NCBI RefSeq assembly: GCF_031010175.1
Contig: NZ_JAUAMB010000033.1
Span: forward strand, 1-58,621
DNA: 58,621 bases
Direction: 5' to 3'
Source: Halomonas sp. SpR1
GTDB lineage: Bacteria > Pseudomonadota > Gammaproteobacteria > Pseudomonadales > Halomonadaceae
Numbering within the stretch: position 1 is the stretch's first letter; every line of letters begins with the position of its first letter. The position numbers and the translations under genes are program-made. Of this stretch, positions 25,734 through 34,689 are shown in pieces. The notes below the pieces were generated by a model. It searched no databases and was not told the DNA's origin. It worked only from the letters and a program-made list of their open reading frames with translations.

Positions 25734-27275
25734 ATGAGTATCGATAGATCAACAGTGGAAGTGGCGCCGGTGATTCTTTCTGCACGCAATATCGAAAAAC
25801 GTTTCGGCGCCGTGCAAGCCCTTAAAGAGGTGAACTTCGATATATATCGAGGTCAAGTGACAACACTCTTTGGTGAAAATGGAGCGGGTAAATCCACGCT
25901 GATGAAAATCCTGTCTGGCGTCATTACCCAGACGGCTGGCGAGATTGTGTTGGAAGGGGAGAGTGTTAGTTTTTCTTCGCCGTCGGATGCCGAAGCGTTG
26001 GGGATTACCATTATTCATCAGGAGTTGAGCTTGGCCCCTAACCTGAACGTGCGCGACAACATTTTTATGGGCCGTGAACTGACTAAAGGGAGGGGCAGCG
26101 TCGATTATAAAGAGGAAGCGCGTCAGGCGGAATTATTAATGGAGGAGCTTGGCGAACCGATCCATCCTCTCACCCTAGTCGAAGATCTACGTGTGGGGCA
26201 GCAGCAAATCGTTGAAATCGCAAGAGCGTTGTCCAAGAACTCACGCATTTTGATTATGGATGAACCGACCTCCGCATTGAGTGCAACGGAGGTCGAGACG
26301 CTATTCAGCGTCGTCGAGGATCTCAAAAACAAGGGTGTGTCGATCGTTTATATTTCTCACCATTTGGAGGAGGCACTACAGATTACCGATCATGCCGTTG
26401 TTCTCCGTGATGGCGTCATGACGGCTTATGCCCCGCGTTGCGACATCGACCTGCAGTGGATTGTCAGGCATATGGTGGGAGAGAGCTTCGATCTTGGCTC
26501 ACCGCCGACAGGTTATGAGCAGGGTGCCACCGCGCTCTCTATTCAGAACCTATGCGTAAGCGACGATAAAGTGGCAGGTCGTTATGTGGTTGAGGATCTT
26601 TCGCTGGATGTGCGCGCAGGTGAGATTGTCTGCATTTATGGGCTGATGGGCGCTGGCAGAACTGAGTTATTGGAGTGTGTGGCAGGGCGAACCCGGCAAT
26701 CCAAGGGAGATATCCTGCTCAATTCAACTGATGTATCGCATTACAACATTGCCCAGCGAATCGAGAGGGGGTTGGTGTTAGTCCCTGAGGATCGTCAGCG
26801 CGATGGATTGGTGCCCACCCTGTCAGTCGGTAGAAATCTGTCGCTGGCCAGTATCCAGGCGTTTACCCGCAAGGGGCTTACTTCATCACGCCTGGAGGCA
26901 GAAATGATTAATTCAGCTATTGGCAATGTGCATATCAAAACAGACGGTGGCGAGGCTAGCATTGGTTCACTGTCTGGCGGTAACCAGCAGAAGGTGGTGA
27001 TCGGTAAGATGTTGGCGACTAATCCCGACGTCATCATGCTCGATGAGCCGAGCCGTGGCATTGATGTGGGTGCCAAGGCCGAAGTGTTCAAGTTATTAAG
27101 CCAAGGGGCCCGGCGGGGGTTAGCGGTTGTCTTTACCACGTCTGAAGTAAGCGAGTGCTTAAGTATTCCGCACAGAGTGGTGGTGATGAGCAAGGGGCGG
27201 ATTTCTGCTGAATTCAAACCGGGTGTTACGAAAGATGAAATTATGGCTGCTTCGGGCGAATCAGTTGCTGCGTGA
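25734..27275 (+). CDS. Sugar/polyol ABC transporter ATPase, two-domain (RbsA type)
   Basis: This 513-residue protein has two ABC modules. The N-terminal one is complete: Walker A GENGAGKST, a degenerate signature VGQQQIVEIARAL and Walker B ILIMDEPTSALS. The C-terminal one has the usual RbsA-type degenerate P-loop GLMGAGRTELL but keeps SLSGGNQQKVVIGKML and VIMLDEPSRGIDVG. This pattern marks the carbohydrate-uptake (CUT2) class. It energises the permease encoded next (19-bp gap). Confidence 0.93.
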   Translation: MSIDRSTVEVAPVILSARNIEKRFGAVQALKEVNFDIYRGQVTTLFGENGAGKSTLMKILSGVITQTAGEIVLEGESVSFSSPSDAEALGITIIHQELSLAPNLNVRDNIFMGRELTKGRGSVDYKEEARQAELLMEELGEPIHPLTLVEDLRVGQQQIVEIARALSKNSRILIMDEPTSALSATEVETLFSVVEDLKNKGVSIVYISHHLEEALQITDHAVVLRDGVMTAYAPRCDIDLQWIVRHMVGESFDLGSPPTGYEQGATALSIQNLCVSDDKVAGRYVVEDLSLDVRAGEIVCIYGLMGAGRTELLECVAGRTRQSKGDILLNSTDVSHYNIAQRIERGLVLVPEDRQRDGLVPTLSVGRNLSLASIQAFTRKGLTSSRLEAEMINSAIGNVHIKTDGGEASIGSLSGGNQQKVVIGKMLATNPDVIMLDEPSRGIDVGAKAEVFKLLSQGARRGLAVVFTTSEVSECLSIPHRVVVMSKGRISAEFKPGVTKDEIMAASGESVAA

Positions 27276-27294
27276 TTATTCAATCGGATAGGTA

Positions 27295-28416
27295 ATGACC
27301 ATGTCTTATCAAAAAATGTCTCATCATAACAATAACGCGTTACAGGTTGATAAAGGCAGTATCGATATCGTCAAGGTTTTGCTGGAAGGTCGGGCTTTTT
27401 TCGCCTTAATCGGGATCATTATTGTCTTTTCCATACTCTCGCCTGTTTATTTCTCCACGGGTAATTTTTTAACCATGTCTTCGCATGTGGCTGTTTTTGG
27501 CTTGCTAGGCATCGGTATGCTGTTTGTTATTCTGACCGGCGGCATAGACCTGTCGGTTGGCTCTACGCTGGCACTTTGCGGGGTGTTCGCGGGTATGCTG
27601 CTAGAAGGGATAGAAATTGAGGCACTTGATTTAGCCTTCTTCCCTTCAGTGTGGGTCGTTGTGGTACTTACCTGCTTACTAGGCGGGCTAGTGGGAGCTA
27701 TCAATGGTGTATTAGTTGCCTACTTCAAAGTGCCTGCTTTTGTGGCCACTCTTGGCATGCTGTATGTCGCCCGCGGAGCCGCTTTGCTACTCACAGATGG
27801 TTTAACTTTTAATAGCTTAAGTGGCGATCCTGCGCTAGGTAACACAGGGTTTGAATGGCTTGGGTTTAATAAATTATTGGGTATTCCGGTAGGGGTTTTA
27901 ATACTCTTTTGTGTCGCGATTGTTTGCATGCTGGCTCTTGGCCGCACGCCTTTTGGCCGGTGGATTTACTCTACGGGTGGCAATGCGCGCGCAGCAGAGC
28001 TTTCCGGGGTGCCGGTCAATAGAGTTAAGCTCTCTGTTTATATCATTTCTGGCGTATGTGCTGCCATGGCGGGAATTGTGCTTGCCTCACAGTTGACATC
28101 TGCGGGGCCTACGGCAGGCACTACGTATGAACTGACAGCGATTGCTGCGGTTGTGATTGGTGGAGCCTCGCTTATGGGGGGGCGTGGCACGATCCGAAAC
28201 ACTTTATTGGGTGCTTTTGTAATTGGTTTTCTAGCCGATGGTCTTGTCATTATCGGTGTGTCTGCATACTGGCAGATGGTATTCACGGGCAGTGTCATCG
28301 TCTTTGCTGTCATGTTAAATAATGTCCAATACAGTGCTAAAAACAAGACCTCCCAAAAAGCCGATAAAAAGACTACAGAAGTTAATCGCGACGATTCTAG
28401 AGTAAGTGCTACTTAA
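27295..28416 (+). CDS. Sugar/polyol ABC transporter permease (RbsC type)
   Basis: This 373-residue protein has about ten hydrophobic segments and the CUT2 permease pattern. FVILTGGIDLSVGSTLAL is the hallmark loop, then NGVLVAYFKVPAFVATLGML and YSTGGNARAAELSGV, the coupling-helix region that touches the ATPase, and IAAVVIGGASLMGGRGTIRNTLLGA. It is expected to work as a homodimer with the preceding ATPase and the following binding protein. The first ~25 residues and the C-terminal tail are polar. The start is given as 27295; an ATG two codons later is equally possible. Confidence 0.92.
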   Translation: MTMSYQKMSHHNNNALQVDKGSIDIVKVLLEGRAFFALIGIIIVFSILSPVYFSTGNFLTMSSHVAVFGLLGIGMLFVILTGGIDLSVGSTLALCGVFAGMLLEGIEIEALDLAFFPSVWVVVVLTCLLGGLVGAINGVLVAYFKVPAFVATLGMLYVARGAALLLTDGLTFNSLSGDPALGNTGFEWLGFNKLLGIPVGVLILFCVAIVCMLALGRTPFGRWIYSTGGNARAAELSGVPVNRVKLSVYIISGVCAAMAGIVLASQLTSAGPTAGTTYELTAIAAVVIGGASLMGGRGTIRNTLLGAFVIGFLADGLVIIGVSAYWQMVFTGSVIVFAVMLNNVQYSAKNKTSQKADKKTTEVNRDDSRVSAT

Positions 28417-28494
28417 CATAGCACTGCTTAGAAGTGTGACCTGCTCAGGTCTGCCTATGCAAAGACTAACAATCATAACTATGAGGTAATAACC

Positions 28495-29451
28495 ATGCTT
28501 CCAAAAAGTAAAAAAATGCTTTTTACAGCACTCGCCAGTGTCTCGATGCTCTTTAGCGGCTCTATAGTTGCTCAGGATAAGGGGCTGATCTCAATTATTG
28601 TCAATGATATGTCAAATCCCTATTGGCAAACGGAAGGAAAAATTGCTGAACGCACAGCAAAAGAGTTGGGCTATGAAGCAAATGTCAGTTCCCATGTGGG
28701 TGATACCAACACTGAAAGCAATCAGGTCGATACGGCGATTACCAATGGGGCTAAAGCGATCATTCTGGATCCTGCTAATGTGGACGGCTCCATTGGTGCC
28801 GTGAGACGTGCCGTAGAGGCAGACATTCCTGTATTCATTATTAACGCTGAAATTAACCAGCAAGGGTTGGCTAAGGTGCAGCTGGTTTCCAATAATGCGC
28901 AAGGTGCCGCGTTAGGGGCCCAGGAGTGGGCGACGCAGCTGGGTGGAGAAGGTTCTTATATAGAATTAGAGGGGCCGCCTTCTGATAACAATGCCGCGAC
29001 AAGATCCAATGGCTACGAGACAGTACTGAGCCAGTATCCCGACCTTAATCTAGTGGCATCAGATATCGCCAATTGGAGCCGGACTGAAGGGCGCAATAAG
29101 ATGCAGAGCATGCTCCGTTCTCATCCTGACATTAAAGGCGTGATCAGCGGTAACGATGAAATGGCCCTAGGCGCTATTGTTGCTCTAAAGCAGGAGGGGC
29201 GGTTAGACGATGTGCTGGTCGGTGGTTTTGACGGCTCGCCAGATGCTGTTGATGCGGTGCGCTCGGGCGAGTTGGCCTATACGGTTCTACAGCCGGTGGC
29301 CGTGTTTGCTGAAGATGCCGTAAAAATTGCTGATCATTACATCAACACAGGTGAAACCGGGCTGGATAGTGAAAAGCAGCTTTATGACTGTATCCTTATC
29401 ACGCCGGATAATGTTGATAATTACACGTCTCCATTTGTGCTAGAAGAGTAA
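28495..29451 (+). CDS. Periplasmic sugar/polyol-binding protein of the ABC transporter
   Basis: This 318-residue protein has a Sec signal peptide (positively charged start, FTALASVSMLFSGSIVAQ) and a type I periplasmic binding fold. ISIIVNDMSNPYWQTEGKIA opens lobe one, AKAIILDPANVDG and VFIINAEINQQG follow, and GNDEMALGAIVALKQ and VLVGGFDGSPDAVDAV are classic ribose-binding-protein-like stretches. Relatives bind ribose, xylitol, erythritol or threitol. A GAGG site precedes the start. A factor-independent terminator follows, so it closes the transporter operon. Confidence 0.9.
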   Translation: MLPKSKKMLFTALASVSMLFSGSIVAQDKGLISIIVNDMSNPYWQTEGKIAERTAKELGYEANVSSHVGDTNTESNQVDTAITNGAKAIILDPANVDGSIGAVRRAVEADIPVFIINAEINQQGLAKVQLVSNNAQGAALGAQEWATQLGGEGSYIELEGPPSDNNAATRSNGYETVLSQYPDLNLVASDIANWSRTEGRNKMQSMLRSHPDIKGVISGNDEMALGAIVALKQEGRLDDVLVGGFDGSPDAVDAVRSGELAYTVLQPVAVFAEDAVKIADHYINTGETGLDSEKQLYDCILITPDNVDNYTSPFVLEE

Positions 29452-29490
29452 GTAGTAAAGGTTCAGTAGGAAAGGAGAGGTGGCAAGTAG

Positions 29491-29522
29491 GTCAGTCGGT
29501 TTTAATGCCGGCTGGCTTTTTT
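29491..29522 (+). terminator. Rho-independent terminator after the binding-protein gene
   Basis: GTCAGTCGG (29491-29499) pairs fully, allowing G-U pairs, with CCGGCTGGC (29508-29516), and six T residues follow. It lies between the binding-protein gene and the PfkB kinase gene. Confidence 0.82.
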
Positions 29523-29591
29523 ATTGAGCGTGTTCATTGTGTAAATAAAAGTTATAATAATGGTTGATTATTAAAGCAAGGGAAGGTGCCA

Positions 29592-30497
29592 ATGATTTTT
29601 AACTTTGGTTCAATCAATATCGATCATACTTATCATGTCCCATATTTTGTTCGCCCCGGCGAAACGCTGAAAAGCGATAAATATAATAGTGGATTGGGTG
29701 GGAAAGGGGTCAACCAATCGTTGGCGATAGCACGTGCCAAGGGAGCGGTGAGTCATTGGGGGAGAGTCTCCTTGACGGATGCCTGGGTGACCGAGGAGAT
29801 GCAGCGCACCGGTGTTGACGTGAGTGATATCGAACTCACTAACGAGCCAAGCGGGCATGCGATTATCCAAATTGATGAACGTGGTGAAAACGCTATTTTA
29901 TTATTCTCTGGCGCTAACCATGGGTTTACCGAGGAGCGGATCGTTGCTTTGCTGGCAAAAGCCAGCCCTGACGACTCAATACTTATACAAAACGAATGCA
30001 ATGGTCTTGATAAGCTTATTCCCCTAGCGGTCAGTCGGGGTTGCAAGGTGATATTTAATGCTGCTCCCATGGATGATGAGGTCTCATCGCTTCCTTTGGA
30101 TCAGTGTCAATTACTCTTCTTTAATCGTACAGAGGCAGCGCTCTTATTGGGTATGCCGATAGAGTCGAGTGCTTCCGATTTGTTAAGGCGTTTTAATGAA
30201 ACACTGAGAGATGTTGAGGTGGTTCTTACGCTTGGCAGTGAGGGAGCTTGGTATCAGCATAACAGTGAGACTTTTTTTCAAGCGGCCTTAAAGGTAACAG
30301 CCATCGATACAACGGCAGCTGGTGATACCTTTGTCGGCTACTTCCTAGCGGCTCGGCAGGCGGGCCTCGAGCCACTTCAGTGTCTACAACGGGCAACAGC
30401 GGCGGCGGCTCTTGCGGTTCAACGGTACGGTGCTGCCAGTAGTATCCCGATGGCAGAAGAGGTTGATAAGGTAATGCATCAACAAGAAGGGCTATAA
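29592..30497 (+). CDS. PfkB/ribokinase family carbohydrate kinase
   Basis: This 301-residue protein shows the ribokinase fold motifs: GSINIDHTYHV at the start, GLGGKGVNQSLAIARAKG (sugar-binding signature 1), FNRTEAALLLG, VVLTLGSEGAW and DTTAAGDTFVGYFLA, which holds the catalytic Asp and anion hole. It phosphorylates a sugar or sugar derivative in the cytoplasm; the substrate is unknown. It lies behind the transporter operon but after a terminator, so it may be made at a lower level or from its own promoter. The ATG at 29592 is favoured by AAGGGAAGG just upstream. Confidence 0.85.
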   Translation: MIFNFGSINIDHTYHVPYFVRPGETLKSDKYNSGLGGKGVNQSLAIARAKGAVSHWGRVSLTDAWVTEEMQRTGVDVSDIELTNEPSGHAIIQIDERGENAILLFSGANHGFTEERIVALLAKASPDDSILIQNECNGLDKLIPLAVSRGCKVIFNAAPMDDEVSSLPLDQCQLLFFNRTEAALLLGMPIESSASDLLRRFNETLRDVEVVLTLGSEGAWYQHNSETFFQAALKVTAIDTTAAGDTFVGYFLAARQAGLEPLQCLQRATAAAALAVQRYGAASSIPMAEEVDKVMHQQEGL

Positions 30498-30599
30498 AGT
30501 GCGGAAGCGATCAATATTATTAAATTAACTTAATTTTGCGTGGCAGCAATAGCCGGTGGCGGTGGCCCCCGGCTGGATCGGTTCTCTGATAGCTAGAGA

Positions 30600-31388
30600 C
30601 TAGCAAGCGTCAAAATCAGCCGATTGTTCACGCCATAGGGCTGCTTCCTTACGCAGATTGTTGGCGAATAGCGCGATGTCGTTGGGGCCTGCGACGAAGC
30701 GATAGCCACTTTGGGCCAGATTGGCGACGTCGCGTCCTGGGCCAGTAATAGTGCCCATCCAGCGCCCGCTACCGGCGATGCGACGCTCCAGACCCCCGAT
30801 CAAATCGCGTACTTCAGGCGCTTCTAGCCGTTCGAGCTGGCCCATGGAGCCGGCAAGGTCGTTGGGGCCGATGAACAGCATGTCGATGCCGTCGACCTCT
30901 GCGATCGCCTCAACGTTATCTGCCGCTTCGACATGCTCGATCTGGGTGATCAACAGCAGGTCGTCGTTGGCCTGGCGGGCATAGTCACTGAAAGCGCCGT
31001 AGCCTGAAGCGCGCACGATCGGCGCCGCATAACCGCGCTGCCCCTGGGGAGGATAGCGACAGGCGTCGACGATAGCTTGAGCCTGCTCGGCGCTATTGAC
31101 CATTGGTACCATGATTGAGCGTATCCCCATATCGAGCACCTTTTTCAGGTAGGTCGGGTCGTTGGCGGGGATGCGTAAAACCGCTTCACCACCTGCGGCT
31201 TCGATGGCGCGAACTAGGTGCGCAGTGTGTTCGAGGCTGGAGACGCCGTGTTCATTGTCGATAAGAATGGTCTTCCAACCTGCCCAGACGGCGACTTCAG
31301 CCAGTTCAGGGCTGGCGCTTTCCAGCCACAGAGCGCTAACAGTTCGGCCCTGCTGCAGGGCGAGTTTGGTGCGATTGCGTGGGTTCAT
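30600..31388 (-). CDS. HpcH/HpaI family aldolase (2-keto-3-deoxy acid type)
   Basis: This 262-residue class II pyruvate aldolase has SALWLESASPELAEVAVWAG, a metal-binding DNEHG at the end of an early strand, the substrate arginine in AVLRIPANDPTYLKKVLDMG, GQRGYAAPI, TQIEHVEAADNVEAI and FIGPNDLAGSMG. Members cleave 2-keto-3-deoxy-sugar acids or 4-hydroxy-2-oxo acids to pyruvate (or oxaloacetate-type products) plus an aldehyde. Its start overlaps the stop of the tctA-like gene as ATGA, so aldolase and carrier are one operon. That makes a sugar acid or hydroxy acid the probable imported substrate. Confidence 0.88.
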   Translation of the reverse strand: MNPRNRTKLALQQGRTVSALWLESASPELAEVAVWAGWKTILIDNEHGVSSLEHTAHLVRAIEAAGGEAVLRIPANDPTYLKKVLDMGIRSIMVPMVNSAEQAQAIVDACRYPPQGQRGYAAPIVRASGYGAFSDYARQANDDLLLITQIEHVEAADNVEAIAEVDGIDMLFIGPNDLAGSMGQLERLEAPEVRDLIGGLERRIAGSGRWMGTITGPGRDVANLAQSGYRFVAGPNDIALFANNLRKEAALWREQSADFDAC

Positions 31389-32917
31389 AAAGAGGTCTCC
31401 GTTTCCGAGCGGGTAGAGGAACTAGGGTAGTAATGGCGCTGCACGTTCTCGTAAATGCCCCGGGCCAGCAGCAGCGCCCAGAGCAACAGGGTTAGGATGC
31501 CCAGCGCCGCCGCCCAGGGCCGATCAAAGAAGGCTAGTAAGTCGCCCTGAGCTTTCATCATTGAGGTCATGAAGTTTTCCTCTACGATTTTGCCGAGGAC
31601 GATGCCGAGGATAGCGGGTGCCAGCGGAAAGCCGTTGGCCTCCATGGCGTAACCTAGGGCACCCAGCGCCAGCACGGTCCAGATGGCAATGACCGAGTTG
31701 GTGATGGCGTAAGCTCCCACCAATGAGAACAACAACACGATGGGCATCAGTACCCGCCGCGGTATTCGCACCACCTGGCTGGAAATCATGATCACCAGCA
31801 GGCCGGCCGGAACCATAGCGAGATTGCTTAGTGCGAAGGCGCCGTAAAGGGTATGTACCAGTTCCGGCGATTCGGTAAATATCTGCGGCCCAGGTGACAT
31901 TCCGTTGAGTAGCAGGATGCCAATCGCGATGGCGGTGACACTGTCGCCCGGTATGCCGAACACCAAGGCTGGCGTCCATGCCCCGCCGATGGCAGCGTTG
32001 TTGGCGGAACCGCCATCGGCCACTCCCTCGATATATCCCGTGCCGTAACGTTTGGGATGGCGTGAGAAGCGCCGTGAAATCGCATAACAAATCCACGCGG
32101 CGATATCTGCCCCTGCGCCGGGCAACGCGCCAATTAAGGTGCCCAGCACGCTGGAACGGGCGATGTTACGCTTGAAGCGACGCAGCGTGCGGCCTGCCTC
32201 CTGTAACGCCTGGGCAAATGGTTCTTGGGTAGCGTTTTTGGGTTGCTCGCCGCGTTTTGCCTGGACACTGCGCAGAATCTCGCTGAGGGCAAACAGGCCG
32301 ATGATGGCAGGTATGAAGCTGATGCCATCGAACAGTTCGTAATGACCGAAGGTGAAGCGAGGATGACCGACGGCGACATCGATGCCTATCGTGGCGATGA
32401 ATAAGCCAATGAACAGGCTAGCGAAGCTCTTGGCGACGCTACCGTTACTGGTCAGCACCGCGCAGCTCAGTCCCAGGCTTGCCAGCCAGAAGGTTTCGAA
32501 GCTGGAAAACTGCACCGCCACACGCGCTAACTGTGGGGCGATGAGCGCCAGCATGGCGACGCCCACCAGGCCGCCGATGCAGGCGGCGAACAACGATACC
32601 ATCAGCGTCGAGCGGGAACGCCCGGCGCAGGACAGGCGGTAAGCGTCTTCGACGTAGGCCGCAGAGGCGGGCGTGCCGGGGATGCGCATCAAGGTGCCGG
32701 GTACGTCGCCAGCGAAAATCGCTGTGGTAGTCGTGGCGACGATGGCGCTGATCGCGATTAGCGGATCCATGAAATAGGTAAAAGGCACCAGCAGGGCCAC
32801 CGCCATTGTAGCGGTTAGGCCTGGCATGGCGCCGATGAAGGTGCCATAGAGTGTGCAGGCGACAATGACTGCTAAGGATGCTGGACTGAATAGGGCAGTG
32901 AGGGTCGAGGCGCTCAT
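31385..32917 (-). CDS. tctA: Tripartite tricarboxylate transporter large permease (TctA family)
   Basis: This 510-residue inner-membrane protein matches TctA: GTFIGAMPGLTATMAVALLVPFT in the first helices, FAGDVPGTLMRIPGTPASAA, LGTLIGALPGAGADIAAWICYA, NNAAIGGAWTPALVFGIPGDSVTAIAIG and about ten further hydrophobic segments. The two PG-containing loops (GAMPGLT and GALPGAGAD) are inverted-repeat signatures of the family. With the TctB- and TctC-like genes just upstream it forms a complete secondary carrier for organic acids. Confidence 0.93.
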   Translation of the reverse strand: MSASTLTALFSPASLAVIVACTLYGTFIGAMPGLTATMAVALLVPFTYFMDPLIAISAIVATTTTAIFAGDVPGTLMRIPGTPASAAYVEDAYRLSCAGRSRSTLMVSLFAACIGGLVGVAMLALIAPQLARVAVQFSSFETFWLASLGLSCAVLTSNGSVAKSFASLFIGLFIATIGIDVAVGHPRFTFGHYELFDGISFIPAIIGLFALSEILRSVQAKRGEQPKNATQEPFAQALQEAGRTLRRFKRNIARSSVLGTLIGALPGAGADIAAWICYAISRRFSRHPKRYGTGYIEGVADGGSANNAAIGGAWTPALVFGIPGDSVTAIAIGILLLNGMSPGPQIFTESPELVHTLYGAFALSNLAMVPAGLLVIMISSQVVRIPRRVLMPIVLLFSLVGAYAITNSVIAIWTVLALGALGYAMEANGFPLAPAILGIVLGKIVEENFMTSMMKAQGDLLAFFDRPWAAALGILTLLLWALLLARGIYENVQRHYYPSSSTRSETETSL

Positions 32918-32921
32918 AGCG

Positions 32922-33395
32922 TTACCATGCCAGTGGTGTCAGCAGGCCCCAGGGGAGCGGGACGCGCAGCAGTGAATAGAACAGCAGATGCACGCCGATC
33001 ACCAAGGGGAGTGCTAGCAGTACTACGTTTCCTGCCCGCATCCCGAAGATCAGGGCTGTAGCGGAGACTGCCATGAAGGAAGCAATATGAAATCCCAAGA
33101 GGTCGAGCAATAGGCCATAGCCGAGTATCACGATCAGTAGGGCCAGGGGGCGTGCCGCCATCCGCCAGCCTGATTGTCGAGGCGGCATTGTCGAGGTGTT
33201 CTGCGCTTTTCGCCGCCCCTGCGATCCTAAGCCGATCAGTGCGCCGCAAATTATCAGACCGATTGCCGCGATAGAGGGAAACAGACCGGGGCCGTACTCC
33301 AGCCCGGCTAGGGTCGGGAAGGTTGAGGCGCGCCAGAGCACCAGTGCGCCGAAGAGAACCAGTAGGCTCCCCGACAAGCGATCATTGCAGTACAT
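32922..33395 (-). CDS. tctB: Tripartite tricarboxylate transporter small permease (TctB family)
   Basis: This 157-residue membrane protein has four hydrophobic segments in the TctB order: SGSLLVLFGALVLWRAS, GPGLFPSIAAIGLIICGALI, ALLIVILGYGLLLDLLGFHI, then VVLLALPLVIGVHLLFYSLL. It separates from tctA by 4 bp. The start at 33395 is backed by AGGAGG five bases before the ATG; a GTG two codons upstream overlaps that site. Function follows from the family and neighbours. Confidence 0.87.
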   Translation of the reverse strand: MYCNDRLSGSLLVLFGALVLWRASTFPTLAGLEYGPGLFPSIAAIGLIICGALIGLGSQGRRKAQNTSTMPPRQSGWRMAARPLALLIVILGYGLLLDLLGFHIASFMAVSATALIFGMRAGNVVLLALPLVIGVHLLFYSLLRVPLPWGLLTPLAW

Positions 33396-33425
33396 GAACA
33401 CCTCCTGCTTAGCGATAGATCTCGA

Positions 33426-34424
33426 TCACCTGGCGAGGCCTATTGCCTCAACCACTTCGCCCAGCTGACGGTCGGCTTCGGCAAGGAGTTGAGCGGTCTC
33501 GTGACGATTCTCGAACACTACCTGGGTGCCACTGCTGCGTTTGAACTCGGCCCAGGCTTCACTGTTGATAGCTGTCTCGATCGCCTGCTCGTAAGCGCAG
33601 GCGATTTCGTCCGGCAATCCATCTGGGCCACTGACTGTGACAAAGGCACTCAGTGTCCAACCACTTTCCAGTGTGTCTGCAGTCAATGGGACTTCTGGCA
33701 TCTGTTCCATCGGCGTATCGCTCATGTAGCCCAACGCCTTGAGCTCCCCCTGCTCGATCAGATTGCGGGCTTCGGCGAGCGAAGGTGTGGCGACATCAAT
33801 GCCCCCTGCCATCAGCTCCTTGAGTGCAGGCCCTGCGCCTTGGCTAGGGATCCAGCGAATGGCATCAGGAGCCAACCCTTCGGCCTTGAGCATGCCGGCC
33901 AGGGCGAGATGCCAGATGCCGCCCTGGGCGGTTCCCGAAGCGGTCAATTTCCCTGGGTTTTGGCGTGCCTCGTCGAGCAGAGCCTCAAGCGTGTCGTAGG
34001 GCGAACTCTTTTGTACCACTACCCCAGGCGAACTGCGGTTGATCAATGCGATGGGCGTTATGTCCTGATAAGTCAGCGGCGTTAGGCCGAGCCAGTGCAT
34101 GGTGTCGATCTCGACCGTGGCGGCGCCAATGGTATAGCCGTCAGGATTGCCACGGGCGATTGAGGTATGGCCTACAACGCCGTTTCCACCGGTGCGGTTG
34201 ATGACGTTGAAGGGCACGCCCATTTCTTCCTCGAGTAGGCTGGCCAGCCGACGTGCATTGGCGTCGGTGCCGCCACCAGTACCCCAGGGAACGATAAAGG
34301 TGACGGCTCGCTCGGGCTGCCAACTGCAGGTTTCAGGGTTGTCGGCTGAGGCGTGGGTCGCTGCTAACGAGGCCCATAGGGCCAGTGAGGCGGTCATTAT
34401 TGTTGTCGAGTTTGTGCTCATCAT
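33426..34424 (-). CDS. tctC: Tripartite tricarboxylate transporter substrate-binding protein (TctC/Bug family)
   Basis: This 332-residue protein has a signal peptide ending near THASADNPETC and a Bug-type binding fold: ERAVTFIVPWGTGGGTDANAR, then INRTGGNGVVGHTSIARGNPDGYTIG and the later MAGGIDVATPSLAEARNLI. The PWGTGGGTD loop and NRTGGNG loop bind a carboxylate group in characterised relatives. It is exported to the periplasm and delivers the ligand to TctAB. It is the first gene of the leftward operon, behind a perfect LacI-type palindrome. AGGAG lies eight bases before the chosen ATG. Confidence 0.9.
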   Translation of the reverse strand: MMSTNSTTIMTASLALWASLAATHASADNPETCSWQPERAVTFIVPWGTGGGTDANARRLASLLEEEMGVPFNVINRTGGNGVVGHTSIARGNPDGYTIGAATVEIDTMHWLGLTPLTYQDITPIALINRSSPGVVVQKSSPYDTLEALLDEARQNPGKLTASGTAQGGIWHLALAGMLKAEGLAPDAIRWIPSQGAGPALKELMAGGIDVATPSLAEARNLIEQGELKALGYMSDTPMEQMPEVPLTADTLESGWTLSAFVTVSGPDGLPDEIACAYEQAIETAINSEAWAEFKRSSGTQVVFENRHETAQLLAEADRQLGEVVEAIGLAR

Positions 34425-34508
34425 GCTGTGTGCTCCTAGCAATGGCGAGGGATCATGAGGCTGTTTGGAGTAGTTTTTGGGATGCTTTCATGATTAGTTT
34501 TTACATAG

Positions 34509-34522
34509 TTCAATCGATTGAA
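34509..34522. promoter_or_regulatory. Perfect 14-bp palindrome TTCAATCGATTGAA, candidate LacI-type operator
   Basis: The palindrome is centred on CG, as in many LacI/PurR-family operators, and lies in the 265-bp spacer between the divergent tctC and lacI-type genes, about 85 bp upstream of tctC. The neighbouring regulator is the natural candidate to bind it. Confidence 0.6.
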
Positions 34523-34689
34523 TAAATGCAACTTTGGTCGCGTATCGAAATTGCTACTCCGCTCTTATGGGGATAGCGATATCACTAAAAAAGGCGCTAT
34601 GAGAGTATGTTGCAAACAATGCTAAAAGAAGACTGGCGTACTAGAGTGCGTTCTGTCGCCTGTAAATCATGGGAGTAGAGATTTTTTAT

